DNA of 64,000 nucleotides from Sorex araneus. Its lineage: Eukaryota > Chordata > Mammalia > Eulipotyphla > Soricidae. This document shows, one piece after another, positions 23,695-35,164 of this stretch; positions within the stretch are counted from its first letter, which is position 1; each line of letters opens with the position of its first letter. The notes beneath the pieces were generated by a model, which did not search any database, had not been told where the DNA came from, and saw nothing but the letters and a program-made list of their open reading frames with translations. Location of the stretch: contig NC_073313.1 in assembly GCF_027595985.1 (NCBI RefSeq), positions 79,879,994 through 79,943,993 on the forward strand, given 5' to 3'. The translations under genes were made by a program, and so were the position numbers.

Positions 23695-23965
23695 AGTTCT
23701 CCCTCTTGGAGAACCTGGCAAGCTACCGAGAGTTTCCTGCCCGCATGGCAAGCTCCCCTTGGCATATTCATATGCCAAATACAGTAACAATGATGGGTCT
23801 CATTCCCCTGACTCTGAAGAGCCTCTAATGTGGCACCTTTGAGAAGGACGAGTAAAGAGAGGCTGCTAAAATCTCAGGGCTAGGATGAATGGAGAGGTTA
23901 CTGGGCCTGCTCAAGCAAATCATTGATCAATGGGATGACTGTGATACAGTGATACAGTGCATTTT
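23695..23965 (+). mobile_element. Type C element
   Basis: Headless copy with the GGGTCTCATTCCCCTGACTC block and the GAGAAGGACGAGTAAAGAGA block, followed by the GTTACTGG and GATACAGTGATACAGTG tail. Confidence 0.8.
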
Positions 23966-24222
23966 TCATATTCATCACTAGTACTCTAAAATTGTACATG
24001 TTTGTGACTGGTATAGGACATTAAAAACTGCAAGAAACTGTTTAAGGTAAAAAAGTAATACTAATACTTAAAATGAGTTTGAGTAGGAATTCCCTCTATC
24101 GTTCACCAAAATATCATGAAAAAAACATGTTTTCTACATAATAAATAGATTTTTTAATAATTTCCCTGTGGGTGTTTCAGGTCCTCTTAGAGAATTCTTG
24201 CTCAGCAGAAATTGATTGCAAT

Positions 24223-24396
24223 TCTTCTTTTTTTTTTTTTGGGTCACACCTGACGATGCACAAGGGTTACTCCTGGCTTTTTACTCAGGAATTTTCCCTG
24301 GCGGTGCTCAGGGGATCATATGGGTTGCAGGGAACTGAACCCGGGTCAACCACCTGCAAGGCAAACGCCCTAACTGCTGTACTATCACTCCAGCCC
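24223..24396 (-). mobile_element. Type A SINE, young
   Basis: Poly(T), GGGTCACACCTGACGATGCA, GGAATTTTCCCTGGCGGTGC and TATCACTCCAGCCCC. It lies in reverse orientation next to the GC-rich segment at 24540. Confidence 0.9.
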
Positions 24397-24544
24397 CGCG
24401 ATTATTCTTTAAAGTTTGAAGGTGTTTTTCAAAGGGAATGATACCACCCTCTGGAAACTCACTTCCTGGTGGTGGGAGTGGAAAGGAGGAGTGTCAGGTC
24501 AATGGTTGAAGGACATTTTAAATTTCACCCTACCTAAACACTAA

Positions 24545-24935
24545 AAACTGGCAGAATCTCCTGCTGCCGCATCAGGCTGTCTTCACCGGGGGCCCCCTTG
24601 GAGGGGGGCGGGTTGAATTTTCCTTCCCGCCCCAAGCAGAGCCCCGCCAGCCAAAAACCTCCAGAACCCAGGCACAGCCATGCTCAAGGCCACTCTCCAC
24701 ACGCTCAGACGAGCCTCACGAATGAAGAAACCGTCAGAGGAACCTATGTATGCGGTACCCATGGCTGAAATATGCAAGCCTGCTCGGATCAGAACTGAGC
24801 CTTCTCCACCCAGATCCCCAGTTTTCCAGTAGCTTGGCAGCCATACCCACAAACTGCCCCTAGCACCATGTATTCTCATCAACGGCCAAGATTCAGAGAC
24901 TATAAAACAAAGCTCCTGGAAGAGAGCGATGCAGA
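24545..24935. other. GC-rich segment of unknown class
   Basis: Begins CTGCTGCCGCATCAGG and ends near GACTATAAAACAAAGCTCC. It abuts a type C element. No protein match is visible, so it is probably part of a retroelement. Confidence 0.25.
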
Positions 24936-24939
24936 ATCT

Positions 24940-25095
24940 CGCACGGCAGAGACTTGCAAGCTACCCGTGGCATATTCAATATGCCAAAATCAGTAACAGT
25001 AATGAGCTTCATTCTCCTGACCCTGAACGCGACAGGGAAGAATGGAGACATTACTGGCACCTGCTCGAGCAAATCAATGAGCAACGACAGTGACC
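24940..25095 (+). mobile_element. Type C element, internally shortened
   Basis: It contains CAAGCTACCCGTGGCATATT, AGTAACAGTAATGAGC and CCTGACCCTGAACG, then jumps to GAATGGAGACATTACTGG and the CTCGAGCAAATCAATGAGCA tail; the AAAATCTCAG block is missing. Confidence 0.7.
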
Positions 25096-25429
25096 TAAAA
25101 ACCACCTAGTCAAAAAAATAGATGATGGGATGGCTGGGGTGGGAGATAATAGATAAAAGGAAGCTTCAAGCCAGGTAATTCTTTGCTCCCTCATCTATGC
25201 CTGAATGGATGGCAAGACAACAGAGGTTTTCACCCAAACACAAGTAGCCAAATACAATTAGCCAGAGACTAAGAAAAGCCAAGGGATGGACTGCTGCCGT
25301 ACATCCCTGAGCAACTCAGCAACACATTTCAGAGCAGCAAGTCACAGCCAGGGTTCCAGGGTTCCAGCTGCATCTCAGACCAGCAGTGCATATATGGGGC
25401 AGAGAACAGAGTAGGAACAAGACATTGAA

Positions 25430-25570
25430 AGCAGGTCGGGCATTTGCCTTGCATGTGGCTGGCACAGGTCCGATCCATAGCATCCCCGTAGGCTCCCAAG
25501 CACTTCTAGGAGTAATTCTTGAGTGAAAAACCAGAAATAACCCCTGAGAATCGCCTGGTCTCCCCCAACT
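25430..25570 (+). mobile_element. Type A SINE, 5'-truncated
   Basis: It starts inside the head at GTCGGGCATTTGCCTTGCAT; then AGCATCCCCGTAGGCTCC and TAATTCTTGAGTGAAAAACC. Confidence 0.75.
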
Positions 25571-26041
25571 CCCTAAAAAAGAGGGAGGGTCCAAAGACAG
25601 GTATATGACATCATAAACTGAATCAAGCATCTGAAGATCAGATGAGTGATGTCATGCATGGGTAAAAGGAGAGGTCTGGACATTGAGGTGGGACTCAGAC
25701 ACATCTACTTAAACTGCAATAAACTTAGAATTCTTAAGCATTTGAGTTTTATGTGCAAATCTTCCACATGACACTCAAGAATCTATGAGTCTAGGAATAA
25801 ATGCACTTTCCTGGTAACAACTTTGTGTTTGCTCACTCAGGGTAAGTAGATTCCCAGGAGGCTACAGTGATTTTTTTTTCTAAAATGGTGAGATAGGCCA
25901 AGTAGGTTTGAGAACCTTTGCTTTAAAGGAATTCTTACTCTTAGATTTTCTGTCATGCTTACTTATAAAACTCTAAAGATAAATTTACTCTTCTAAGTGA
26001 ATCACAGATCTATCATTATTTTTGCTTTCTATGTATTGTAG

Positions 26042-26052
26042 CTGCAGGAGCC

Positions 26053-26097
<45 letters not shown>
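26042..26097 (-). pseudogene. U6 snRNA fragment
   Basis: The reverse strand reads GCAGCACATATACTAAAATT, then GGAACGATACAGAGAAGATT and AGCATGGCTCCTGCAG. This is the U6 5' region from about base 12 to base 66, with a few changes. The 5' stem-loop and the 3' half are absent, so it is not a working gene. It joins the following SINE without a spacer. Confidence 0.88.
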
Positions 26098-26334
26098 ACA
26101 GCGGGTATGGCGTTTGCCTTGCATGCAGCCGACCCGGGTTTGATTCCTCTGCCCCTCTTGGAGAGCCAGACAAGCTACTGAGAGTATCTCGCCCGTATGG
26201 CAGAGCCTGGCAAGCTACCCGTGGGGTATTCGATATGCCAAAAATAGTAACAAGTCTCACAATGGAGATGTTACTGGTGCCTGCTTGAGAAAATCGATGA
26301 GCAATGGGATGACAGTGATATAGTGATACAGTGA
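26098..26334 (+). mobile_element. Type B SINE fused to the U6 fragment
   Basis: The head starts part-way, at ACAGCGGGTATGGCG, then GACCCGGGTTTGATTCC, the full body and a GATATAGTGATACAGTGATG tail. The first bases of the SINE head are replaced by reverse U6. Confidence 0.9.
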
Positions 26335-26357
26335 TGTATTATAGGCAAATATTTTGA

Positions 26358-26525
26358 GGGGCTGGAGACATAGCACAGCAGGTGTGGTGCCTGCCTTGCA
26401 CACGGTCAACCTGGGTTCAATCCCCAGCATCCGGAATGGTCTCCCAAGTCCTGCCAGGAGTGAGCCCTGAGTGCACAGCCAGAGTAAGCCCTGAGCACCA
26501 TTGGGTTTTATCCAAAAAACCAAAG
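26358..26525 (+). mobile_element. Type A SINE
   Basis: GGGGCTGGAGACATAGCACA head, GGTTCAATCCCCAGCATCC B box, and a tail altered to TTTTATCCAAAAAACC. Confidence 0.85.
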
Positions 26526-26682
26526 CAGAAAAAATTGAACTTGTGCTTTTATATAGAAATTAGAACAATTGATCTAGAACCCTTAGGCAAGATTAAAAAT
26601 TGCAAACACCCTCCGTCAGTGTTGCTGATATTCAAAGTAGTGAACCAAGAGTGAGTCATGAGTCATGGAAAGAACCCAGTAC

Positions 26683-26858
26683 TTGGGGGCCTCTGGAGTA
26701 ATATTACAACGAGTAGAGGCTTGTCTTGCCTACAGCTGACCCAGGTTTTGATCTCATGCATCCTATGTGGTCCCCCAAGCACTACCAGGAGTGCGTCCTG
26801 AGCAGAGAGCCAGGAGTGAGCCCTGAGCACTGCCTGGTGTGTCCCCCCAAAATAGAGC
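26683..26858 (+). mobile_element. Type A SINE, old
   Basis: GGGGGCCTCTGGAGTAATAT head, GATCTCATGCATCCTATGTG, GTGAGCCCTGAGCACTGCC. Confidence 0.8.
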
Positions 26859-26984
26859 TTTAACCTGTAAGACCTGGGAAGGTCAGCTAATCTTAGATGC
26901 ATGCATCCATAATAACCTAAAGCAACCTGAAACCTGCTGTAATGCAAACAAGTAAACTCTGTACTGCTGGACTATCCCTCAAAC

Positions 26985-27740
26985 TTAAAGGAGCGATGAT
27001 TTACAGCCAAGCAACATAAACGATATTCATTGTCACCAACAAACTAGATGGTCTCCTGAAAAAATCTAAAAGCCAAACCTATAAACTAAATTCATGGTCA
27101 CTAGCAAACTAAATGGTCTACCATAAAAATCTAAAACCCTACCTGAGAGAAGCAAGATACTTAAAATACAAAATAGATGAAAGGAAGAAGATGAGTATAA
27201 TGGACTCAAGGCTCACAAGTTTTGGATTTAAGAGGGGATATAAACTTACAACTTCAAAGATAAACATGATGATATTCTTAAAACAAACATAGGCACAAAA
27301 ATGAAGAGGAAAATGGAACCTGATTACAATGTAACAGGCAGATATCAAAGTACAAGGGAAGTAAATAAACAAAGACCATAAAAACACAGACTTATTTGGT
27401 AAAAACCTAGAATCCATATGAAAAGATGATACTAAAGTTGTTTATTTCAATCATTTAACTTAATATCAATGGTCTAAATTTGCCAATTGAAACAACAGTG
27501 TAGCTGGCTTAATCAGAAAATGAAACCAACCTTTAGTTGGCATATTTGATAAAGACATTGTCAAGATAAATAGGTTCAGTAATGGCTGAAGAGCAATCAG
27601 TCAGGCAAACAATCACCTTTTCAAAAGCTGGATGAAACAAAATATATCAGAATAAAAATGCTAATGATAACCAAAGATGTATGTTATATAATCATCAAGG
27701 AATTTATGCTATAAGACTTAACACTTCCTGTGATACTTGG
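26985..27740 (+). mobile_element. L1/HAL1-like fragment
   Basis: Includes ATCAATGGTCTAAATTTGCC and CAACAGTGTAGCTGGCTTAA, which echo L1-type wording near the ORF2 start. Two diverged units (ATGGTC...AAATCTAAAA) occur at 27025-27075 and 27090-27140. Class is inferred. Confidence 0.45.
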
Positions 27741-28019
27741 TGCCAGATCTGAAAGTTAAATGCTTGGACTTAGGCTGGTGATATGGTCCTGTCAGACCCA
27801 CGAAGACCACACCTGCAGAATACTCCAGGATTGTCAGTGTTTGGAGACTCTGCTATCCTGGAAAGGGGTTGAACCAGAGGTCTGGTACTTACAAGAAACA
27901 TGTTCCAACACTTTGAATGATCATCCTGGCCCTATCTTGTGCCGCTTTAAGTTTTATCAGCTGTACTGCTTTTAATTGAGTGTTATTGAATCGTTGTTAC
28001 TGATAATCACATAATATTT

Positions 28020-28655
28020 AGTGCAGCAGTATGTGATTAGAACCCTTCTTAACACAATTAAATACCATACAGCCACAGGAAATGATGAAATAGCTACATT
28101 CAATGCAACTTGAGTGGAACCAGAATATGCCATGTAGTCACAAGGCATGATAAAATAAGGCAATTTGCTGCAACTTGGATGGAACTGGAGAATCCCATGT
28201 CAATTTTAGTAAGCCAGAAGGACAAGGACAAATACTGTATTTTCTCATTAATCTGCAATATATAGAATACATGACAAGGGGGTGAAAAGTTTCAAAGGTG
28301 GACAAAATTTTGGTGCTAGATTACAGAAATGAAAATAACAAGGAAGGATAAAATAGATGGGGGAGCAAGAAGAGCAGGCTGGAAGTAACATGAGGGCAAG
28401 GATCATGGGCCTTGCACGCCTCTGTGTTCTAATATCTATTCATCTATCTACCACTAGATTCAAAACTATTATGAACACAGAACCCAAATTACAATAATTA
28501 AACTTGATGTGTTTGTCAGGGGGACTGGTTGCAGGGTGGGAAGAACCTGGGGTTGTTGGTAGAGGAATGCTAACACTAGTGGTAAGATTGGAGTTGGAAC
28601 ATTGTATGCCTAAAACAGGACTGTTAATGACTTTGTAAATCATGGTGAAAAACTT
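28020..28655 (+). mobile_element. L1 3' end
   Basis: Contains CAATTTGCTGCAACTTGGAT, GAACTGGAGAATCCCATGTC, the 3' UTR and GACTTTGTAAATCATGGTGA. Confidence 0.8.
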
Positions 28656-28677
28656 TTTTTAAAAAAGAGAGAAATAT

Positions 28678-28852
28678 GGGGCTGGAGCAATAGCACAGCG
28701 GATAGGGCATTTTCCTTGCACACGAGTGACCTGGGTTCGATTCCCAGCATCCCATATGGTTCCGTGAGCACCGCCATGAATAATTCCTGAGTGGATTAGC
28801 CAGGAGTAACCCCTGAGCATTGCTGAGTGTGACCCAAAAAGCAAAAAAAAGA
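28678..28852 (+). mobile_element. Type A SINE
   Basis: GGGGCTGGAGCAATAGCACA head, GGGTTCGATTCCCAGCATCC B box and a TGTGACCCAAAAAGCAAA tail, inserted at the end of the L1 above. Confidence 0.93.
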
Positions 28853-28924
28853 AAGGAATGAAAAATAAAATAGCTTGGGTTTTGTGCCTTAACCTAGCTG
28901 TGTGTTTCTAAACAAACTATCATT

Positions 28925-29260
28925 AAAATTTTTCGTCTTTGTTTTAATTTAACATTTTGGTTTATAATACTATTCATACTTGAATTCTCACAGACATAAT
29001 TCCAACACAATACCCATCACCTGTGGGTCCCAATGCCCCTCCTTCTCATTCTGACCTCCAACTCAATTGTGCTGATCAGTTTCCCCATCATGTTGCCTTT
29101 GGATCTTTGTTTTTGGATCTTATACAAAGATAAACAAAGCTTAGTCCAAGTGCAGTCCTTTTCCCAAGTGCAGGGAAAAATCAAAATCTCTCACCAATTG
29201 TGTCTCAAGCGCCAGGGAGAGGTGTTGTCTCACATCCCACCCCCACTATAGAACACCCGG
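28925..29260 (-). mobile_element. L1 3' UTR, diverged
   Basis: Reverse-oriented: TATAATACTATTCATACTTG, CACAATACCCATCACCTGTG, CAATGCCCCTCCTTCTC. Weak but of the same pattern as 8972-9444. Confidence 0.5.
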
Positions 29261-29454
29261 AAGAATGAGATATGGGTCCATTCAACATTTGTTCATGAAA
29301 TAGAAGACTTTAAAAGAATTAGTGGAAGAGGGGGAGTGCTGGGGATAGCAAAAGAAGAAATGGACAATGGAGGAAAAGAGTTAAAAGACACAGAAAAATA
29401 GATCTAGTCCATTTGTTTATTCTATTGTTTTTGCCAATGGAATCAAATCCTTAA

Positions 29455-29870
29455 AGGTTTTGAGGTTCTCATCCTACAGCATTCAGAGGTTCAAAAAAAC
29501 TCAGGCTAAAGTTTGAAAGGAAGAAAGTATTTGCACACAGTACATCAGGTTTATATTCCAAGATCCATAAAGCACTCACAAATCTCAAGAGCAGAAAATG
29601 AGTAATCCGATCAAAATGTGGGGTGAGGATATGAACAGATATTTACCCAAAGAAGACATAAGGAACATCATCAATATGCATATGAAAAAGTGTTTATTGA
29701 CACTTATTATCAGGAAAATGCAAATAAAAATGATCAAAATAGCGTATACCAAAAAACTGTGAACTACCAATGTTGACAGGGATGTGGTGAAAAATGAAGC
29801 CTTATTCACCGTTGGTAGGAATTGCGTCTGATTCAGTTTACACCAAACTGTCTACATAAAAACCATAAAA
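29455..29870 (+). mobile_element. L1 ORF2 3' region
   Basis: It reads AATCTCAAGAGCAGAAAATG, GATATTTACCCAAAGAAGAC and TTCACCGTTGGTAGGAATTG, the usual C-terminal ORF2 wording of mammalian L1, with frame breaks. Confidence 0.75.
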
Positions 29871-30471
29871 GTTAACACTATTGTGTTACCTAAACTATAG
29901 ATGGATAGATCTATTTACTTATCTGTCAATATACAGTGAAGTTGATTAGCTTTCTATTTGCCACTAGGTGGCATACGAGGGCTGACATGTAGTGCTTCAA
30001 CAGTAAGGATCCTGTTCAAGGTTATATGAAAATATTTGTCAAAGAGTAGAGATGGTAGTGAATTGGGGGAGGAGGGTTGGGGGGAGGTAGTTAAGGTAGC
30101 CATTATCATTGAGAAAGGTTGCTAGGTATTTATAATGTCAATTTAAGGTATTTTGAAAGAAAAATTACAAGTGTGAACAATATAAAGAGAAACCACCTAA
30201 AGTAAGGTGTAGAAAAATGGAAAGGGAATGAGAGAAGAGATAAAGGATACTGATCGGTTTTTGTACGTCAACAACATAGGTGCAAAATTAACGTTCACAT
30301 TTGCTGAGAAACACACAGTGAAAAACCTTCCTGGTTTTAATCAATACTAGAGCTCAAAATGCAGTTAATGTGTTGGAAACCTGTGGAATTTTAAAATGTG
30401 TGACATTATTTTATATATAATTAAAATGCGATTTTATAACTTACTGCAATGCATTTAAATATTTGGGGGGT

Positions 30472-30640
30472 TGTTTATTTGGGGGCCACACACTACTGTG
30501 CTCAGGGTTTCCTCCTGGCTCTGTGTTCAGAGTTCAGTCCTCGCAGTGGTCAGAGGCCCATGTGCCATCCTTAGGATGGAACTGGGGTCACCAGTGAGCT
30601 TAAACCCTGTACTATCTTTCCAGATGACCCCTGAATCTTT
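30472..30640 (-). mobile_element. Type A SINE, old
   Basis: Reverse copy: GGGGGCCACACACTACTGTG, CTCCTGGCTCTGTGTTCAG, TGTACTATCTTTCCAGATGA. Confidence 0.75.
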
Positions 30641-30736
30641 TTCTTTTAATTTTACATTATTTAATGTAATATCTTATGTTTTTTGTATTAACTTATATTT
30701 AATTTCTCTTATTTTGATACTTACTTTATTTTATAT

Positions 30737-30973
30737 CACTGAATCACTATATCACTGTAATCCCGTTAATCATCAATTTGCTCGAGCGGGTGCCAGTAGT
30801 GTCTCCATTCGTCCTAGCCCTGAGATTTTGAGCAGCCTCCCTTTACTCGTTTTTCCGAGCGATGATGCATTGGAGGCTCTTTCAGGGTAAGGGAAATCAG
30901 GCCTATCATTGTTACCATATTTGGCGTATCGGAGAGCTTGCCAGGCTCTGTCTTGCAGGCAGGATGTCAATAA
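30737..30973 (-). mobile_element. Type C element
   Basis: Reverse copy: the tail (ATCACTGAATCACTATATCA) comes first, then GTCCTAGCCCTGAGATTTTG and GGAGGCTCTTTCAGG, and it ends at CAGGCTCTGTCTTGCAGGC. Confidence 0.8.
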
Positions 30974-30979
30974 AAAGAC

Positions 30980-31930
30980 ATATTCTAAAAAATACATTAA
31001 TATACACATGAGAATCAAAAAACTGTAATGCTATCAATTTAAATCAGTTGTTACCTTAGGCAATTATAACTCTTGTCTGTGTAAAAGAGAGAGATAGAGA
31101 GACATAAAGACAGATGGAAGTACGAGAGGCTTCTGGTGCCACTTAGTATAAATTCTACATATAAGTCTCAGTAGCATCCATTTACACAGTTTTCTTAATT
31201 TTGATGTTCTCTTGAAGCCATCTTAGGTGTCAATCAATCATGACAACCCAAGGTCAATCACATCACAACCAGAGAACCAAGAGGAAGGCAGGAGAATATT
31301 TAAAACCCACTCTAGCCTTCCAAAATACGTTGATATTTTTACTTGGTAGGTAGCTGGTGAGACACAATGTGTTGGATATAATAAATTGGCTTTGGGTGCT
31401 GATACAAATGAAACCAAAAGGACTTGAGACTGACTCAACTTTAGTCCCTGCAGATAATGGTGAATCCAAGGAATGATGTGAGTCAACAATACCTATTCCT
31501 GAAAGAACAAATAATCATGAGACAAATTTGATTGCTTTTCTTTGATATGTTTTAGTTTCATGTGGACTCTACGATCTATAGTCATGCTACCCAGGGGACA
31601 TAGATGTATGAATTCTGAGTATTCACCCTTAGAGAATGAATACTGATACTTGCAGAGTCCATGAGATTCATAGTCAAGAAGAACTCTCTTTAGAGGATCT
31701 TGAAAACCTTATGAGTTTATAAAATTCCTATGTTATTATGGCCTACGTCTCAAAAATACTAGGGGGTGAGGTTTTTAAAAAGTCATTTATAGGTTTTTGT
31801 CTCTCCTAAATTCAAGAGAGGCACTGCAAGAAGTCAGGATCAAAAATGAAAAATTTAGAATGACAGTGACCCTAAAGGAATATCAAATGCCTGATGGCAA
31901 AAGAAACAAAGATCGGGAAAGCTATTCTTC
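30980..31930. other. Unassigned AT-rich stretch
   Basis: Nothing recognised apart from a short GAGAGA run near 31087-31105. Confidence 0.35.
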
Positions 31931-31934
31931 AGTA

Positions 31935-32185
31935 GGAAACTAAGCACTGGAGCATGGGAGGGGGATAAGTCAGAAAAAGGAAACTAGGACAATGGGGGGA
32001 GAGGAGAAGTACCTGCCAAAGAGGCAGGCTGGGGTCCAGAAGCGGAACTGAGGACATTGGTGGAAGGTAATGGGGACTGGTGAACGGGTGGTTGTTGGAA
32101 CAATATCCACCTGAAACTCAATCACAAATATTTGTGTCACTTTATAATTCATAGTGATTCAACTTAAATAAAAGAAAACGGGAGT
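31935..32185 (+). mobile_element. L1 3' UTR
   Basis: Has GACATTGGTGGAAGGTAATG, CACTTTATAATTCATAGTGA and a short ATAAAAGAAAA end. Confidence 0.75.
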
Positions 32186-32486
32186 GAGTGGAAGGATGAG
32201 TAGAACTTCATTCTGGTAGGGATCATAGAACAGGGAACTCAAGGAGCTCAAGGCCCTGGGGTGGGGCCTCCAAAAGAGCCCTGAAATCCCCAACATAGGA
32301 AATAAAAGGTCTGATTTAAGCAGCTGCTAAATTCCATCCTATTGGGGAGGCTGGCCCTTGCCTTGACCTCTTGCCCTCTCTGTGTTCAACAGACCCCAGG
32401 AAACAAGTGGTTGCCAAAGGGAAGGGAGGTAGATGCTGACTGAATCCAGATGGAAAAGAAGTCTGCTACTGTTTATCCCTCTTTTC

Positions 32487-32662
32487 TTTCTTTTATTTTT
32501 GCTTTTTGGGTCACACCTGGTGACGCACAAGAGTTACTCCTTGTCTGTACTCAGGAATTACTCCTGTCAGTGCTGGGGGGACCATATGGGATGCTGAGGA
32601 TCGAACCTGGGTCAGCCTCATGCAAGGCAAATGCCCTATCCACTGTATTATAGCTCCAGCCC
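32487..32662 (-). mobile_element. Type A SINE with target duplication
   Basis: TATCCCTCTTTTC on the left (about 32475) recurs directly after the head (about 32663). The body has GGAATTACTCCTGTCAGTGC. Confidence 0.9.
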
Positions 32663-32664
32663 TA

Positions 32665-33750
32665 TCCCTCTTTTCCTACTTCATCCTTAAACCTGAATAT
32701 TAAGCCAGGGCCAGGGTGAGGCTGGTACACTGATAGAAGATTCACATTGTGATAATTTTTTTGGATAGACATTGATACTATGGGATATACAAACACTGAC
32801 CATGTAGAAAGTGAAGGTCATTTAGTAATGATCAAAAAAATCTTCAATCTTACCACAGGATCAGTGGAGGAAATGGAGAAGAACTTAATAGAAAGAACTT
32901 GAATGGGTTACTGGAGGGTTTTGGGACAGAAAATATGGTGTTTGGGCTCCTAGTTAGTCTACCTTTCCATACATGATGATACAATGCAGATCGGCATATG
33001 GTGTGGTGCAATAGAGAATTCAGTAAGTACATACATGGATCCTGAAGCAATGACATCCTTCGTGAGATTTCAGACCTACCCAAATTTGAGGAGTTAATAA
33101 AATCTCTTGGACACGGACAGGTTTTTTCAGAAGTCCTAGTGTGGGGGGCACATTCATAAGGAACTTACAAAGAGCTCTGGAAGAATTGGTCTGAGCCCAG
33201 GAACAATCTTTCATGAGAGAATCCACATCTTAAATTGTACTTTGCAGAAGTGCAGGCGTTCCACCTAAGGTAAGTCAGGAGGCATTTTAAAGGTTTCAGG
33301 AGAGCAAAGTGCACAGGAACAGGAGTTTGAAATAGTGTGGCTAACTTAGGAAAGAATATACAGTCTGCATGCTCTCCCTCACAAATCAGAATGTGGGTAT
33401 TCCACAGTACCATGCAAATACATTGGAAAACATACTCAGAAAAAATGAGAAAGAAAAATGTTTGAAAAAGAGTTAAAATAGGAAGAAATAATTAAATCTC
33501 CTGGTAAATGGATTAACTAATAACCTAGACAGGAAACTTTAATGATGAGCAATCTTACATTTCAAAAGTGGTTATTGTCATAGAAAATCCAACAGAAAGT
33601 AAAACAACGTGATAAGAGTGAATGTCAAGAAGAATTTTTCAGTGCCCATTCAGTGTCCATTTGTTGGGAGTGGGGAGATAGCAGCTGCTATGCAGAGAAA
33701 GTTCTATTGGCAGAGGCTTATCAACCTTGCCTATGAAAATCTCAGAAAGC
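32665..33750. other. Unassigned stretch
   Basis: No gene or clear repeat is visible; frames are short on both strands. Confidence 0.35.
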
Positions 33751-33752
33751 AA

Positions 33753-33940
33753 GGGCTGGAGTGATTGTAAAGCGGGTAGGATGTTTGCCTTGCACAGGGT
33801 GACCCAATTTCGATCCCTGGCATCCCATATGGTTCCCCAACCACCTCCAGAAGTAATTCCTGAGTGCAGAGCCAGAAGTAACCCCTGAGCATCACTGGGT
33901 GTGACTCAAAAAGCAAATAAGAAAAAAAGAAAAAGAAAAG
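33753..33940 (+). mobile_element. Type A SINE
   Basis: AGGGCTGGAGTGATTGTAAA head, CAGAGCCAGAAGTAACCCC body, and a long A-rich tail with AGAAAAAG units. Confidence 0.9.
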
Positions 33941-34063
33941 CTCATAAAGATCAGGACAGACGACAGTCAGTATGACAGGGATGACAAGGTTCCAACACTT
34001 AGAGGTATTTATCAGGTTGCACCTGAGGTCCACGTAATCCCTATGAGTTAAGAATTAGTTTTT

Positions 34064-34236
34064 GGGGCCGGAGCGATAGCACAGCGGGTAGGGCGTTTGC
34101 CTTGCACGCGGCCGACCTGGGTTCGATCCCCGGCATCCCATATGGTCCCCCAAGCACTGCCAGGAGCAATTCCTGAGTGCAAAGCCAGGAGTAACCCCTG
34201 AGCATCGCTGGGTGTGACCCAAAAAGCAAAAAAAAA
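34064..34236 (+). mobile_element. Type A SINE, near-consensus, 14 bp target duplication
   Basis: AAGAATTAGTTTTT at 34050-34063 recurs at 34237-34250. Head, GGTTCGATCCCCGGCATCCC and the TGTGACCCAAAAAGC tail are all intact, making it a good reference copy for the family in this window. Confidence 0.96.
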
Positions 34237-34444
34237 AAGAATTAGTTTTTACCATTGAATATTTTGAAAACAGTTGTTATAATGCTAGAGCAAGGTTTTG
34301 CTCTTTTAAGTTAGGGAAATGTTCGTCCTGATCATATGCAATTTTCCCAGGTGTGTAGTTTATGCTTCCAAAAATGAAGTTCAGGAAGAGGCAAGTAGTA
34401 AACAAAGAAATTTTATTTTAAAGGAGGAATCACGAATCACACAA

Positions 34445-34697
34445 ATCATGAAATCCCGTTGATCGTCGAATTTCTCGAGTGGTCTCAGTAACCTCCCATT
34501 CGTCCTATCCCTGAGATTTTAGAAGCCTGCTACTCATCCTTCCCAAGGATGCCGCATTGGAGGCTCTTTCAGGTTCAGGGGAATGAGATCCAGCTTGTTA
34601 CTTGCTTTAGCATATGAATGCACCATGGGAAGCTTGCGAGGCTCTCCCATGTGGGCAGGAAACTCTCAGTAGCTTGCTAGTTTCTCCCAGAGGGAGA
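34445..34697 (-). mobile_element. Type C element
   Basis: Reverse copy with GATCGTCGAATTTCTCGAG, GTCCTATCCCTGAGATTTT, GCCGCATTGGAGGCTCTTTC and an AGCTTGCTAGTTTCTCCCAG end. It abuts the duplicated GC-rich segment at 34698-35050. Confidence 0.8.
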
Positions 34698-35050
34698 AGT
34701 AGGTTATAAGATATTGGGTGGCCGCTTGACTTCGAGGCCGCGCACTTCTGGGAGCTTGCTTTTAAGTCTCTGGATGTTGGCCGCTGATGGGATTACAAAC
34801 ACCTGGGTTCCTCTGCCAGTACCTTCATGCGTGAGGCTTGTCCGAATGTGTGGAGAGGGGCTTGAGCAGGCCTGTGGCTAGGTTCCAGAGGTCTTTGGCT
34901 GCCGGGAGCTCTGCTCAGGGCGGGGAGGGAAGCTGGAGCCCATCCCCTTCGAGAGGCCCCGGGGAAGACAGCCAGGCATGCGGGCAAGAGACTCTCTGCG
35001 TTGCTCTCTTCTGGAAGCTTGCTTTTAAGTCTCTGGATGTTGGCCTAAGT
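34698..35050. repeat. GC-rich segment with direct repeat of about 32 bp
   Basis: AGCTTGCTTTTAAGTCTCTG plus GATGTTGGCC occurs at about 34753-34782 and 35016-35045, about 263 bases apart. Similar wording (GAGTCTCTGGATCATGGCC) is found at 63790 in an L1-like segment, so this may be L1 3' UTR. Confidence 0.55.
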
Positions 35051-35164
35051 TTAAAGGAGGAAATTTTTAAAAAATGTGTTCTGTATATAACACATGCACC
35101 TCAAGATAGGATGTCAGTATTTCTGCCTCACTATGTTATTTTTCACATTTTTGTCACCTTTTGG

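Noticed and set aside
243-26334. CRISPR-like array from regularly repeated units
   Set aside because: The repeats are dispersed SINEs in both orientations with target duplications and irregular spacing in a mammalian genome.
34064-34140. Candidate tRNA gene from the A-box and B-box pattern
   Set aside because: It is the head of a SINE: it continues into a SINE tail with target duplications and cannot fold into a proper acceptor stem.
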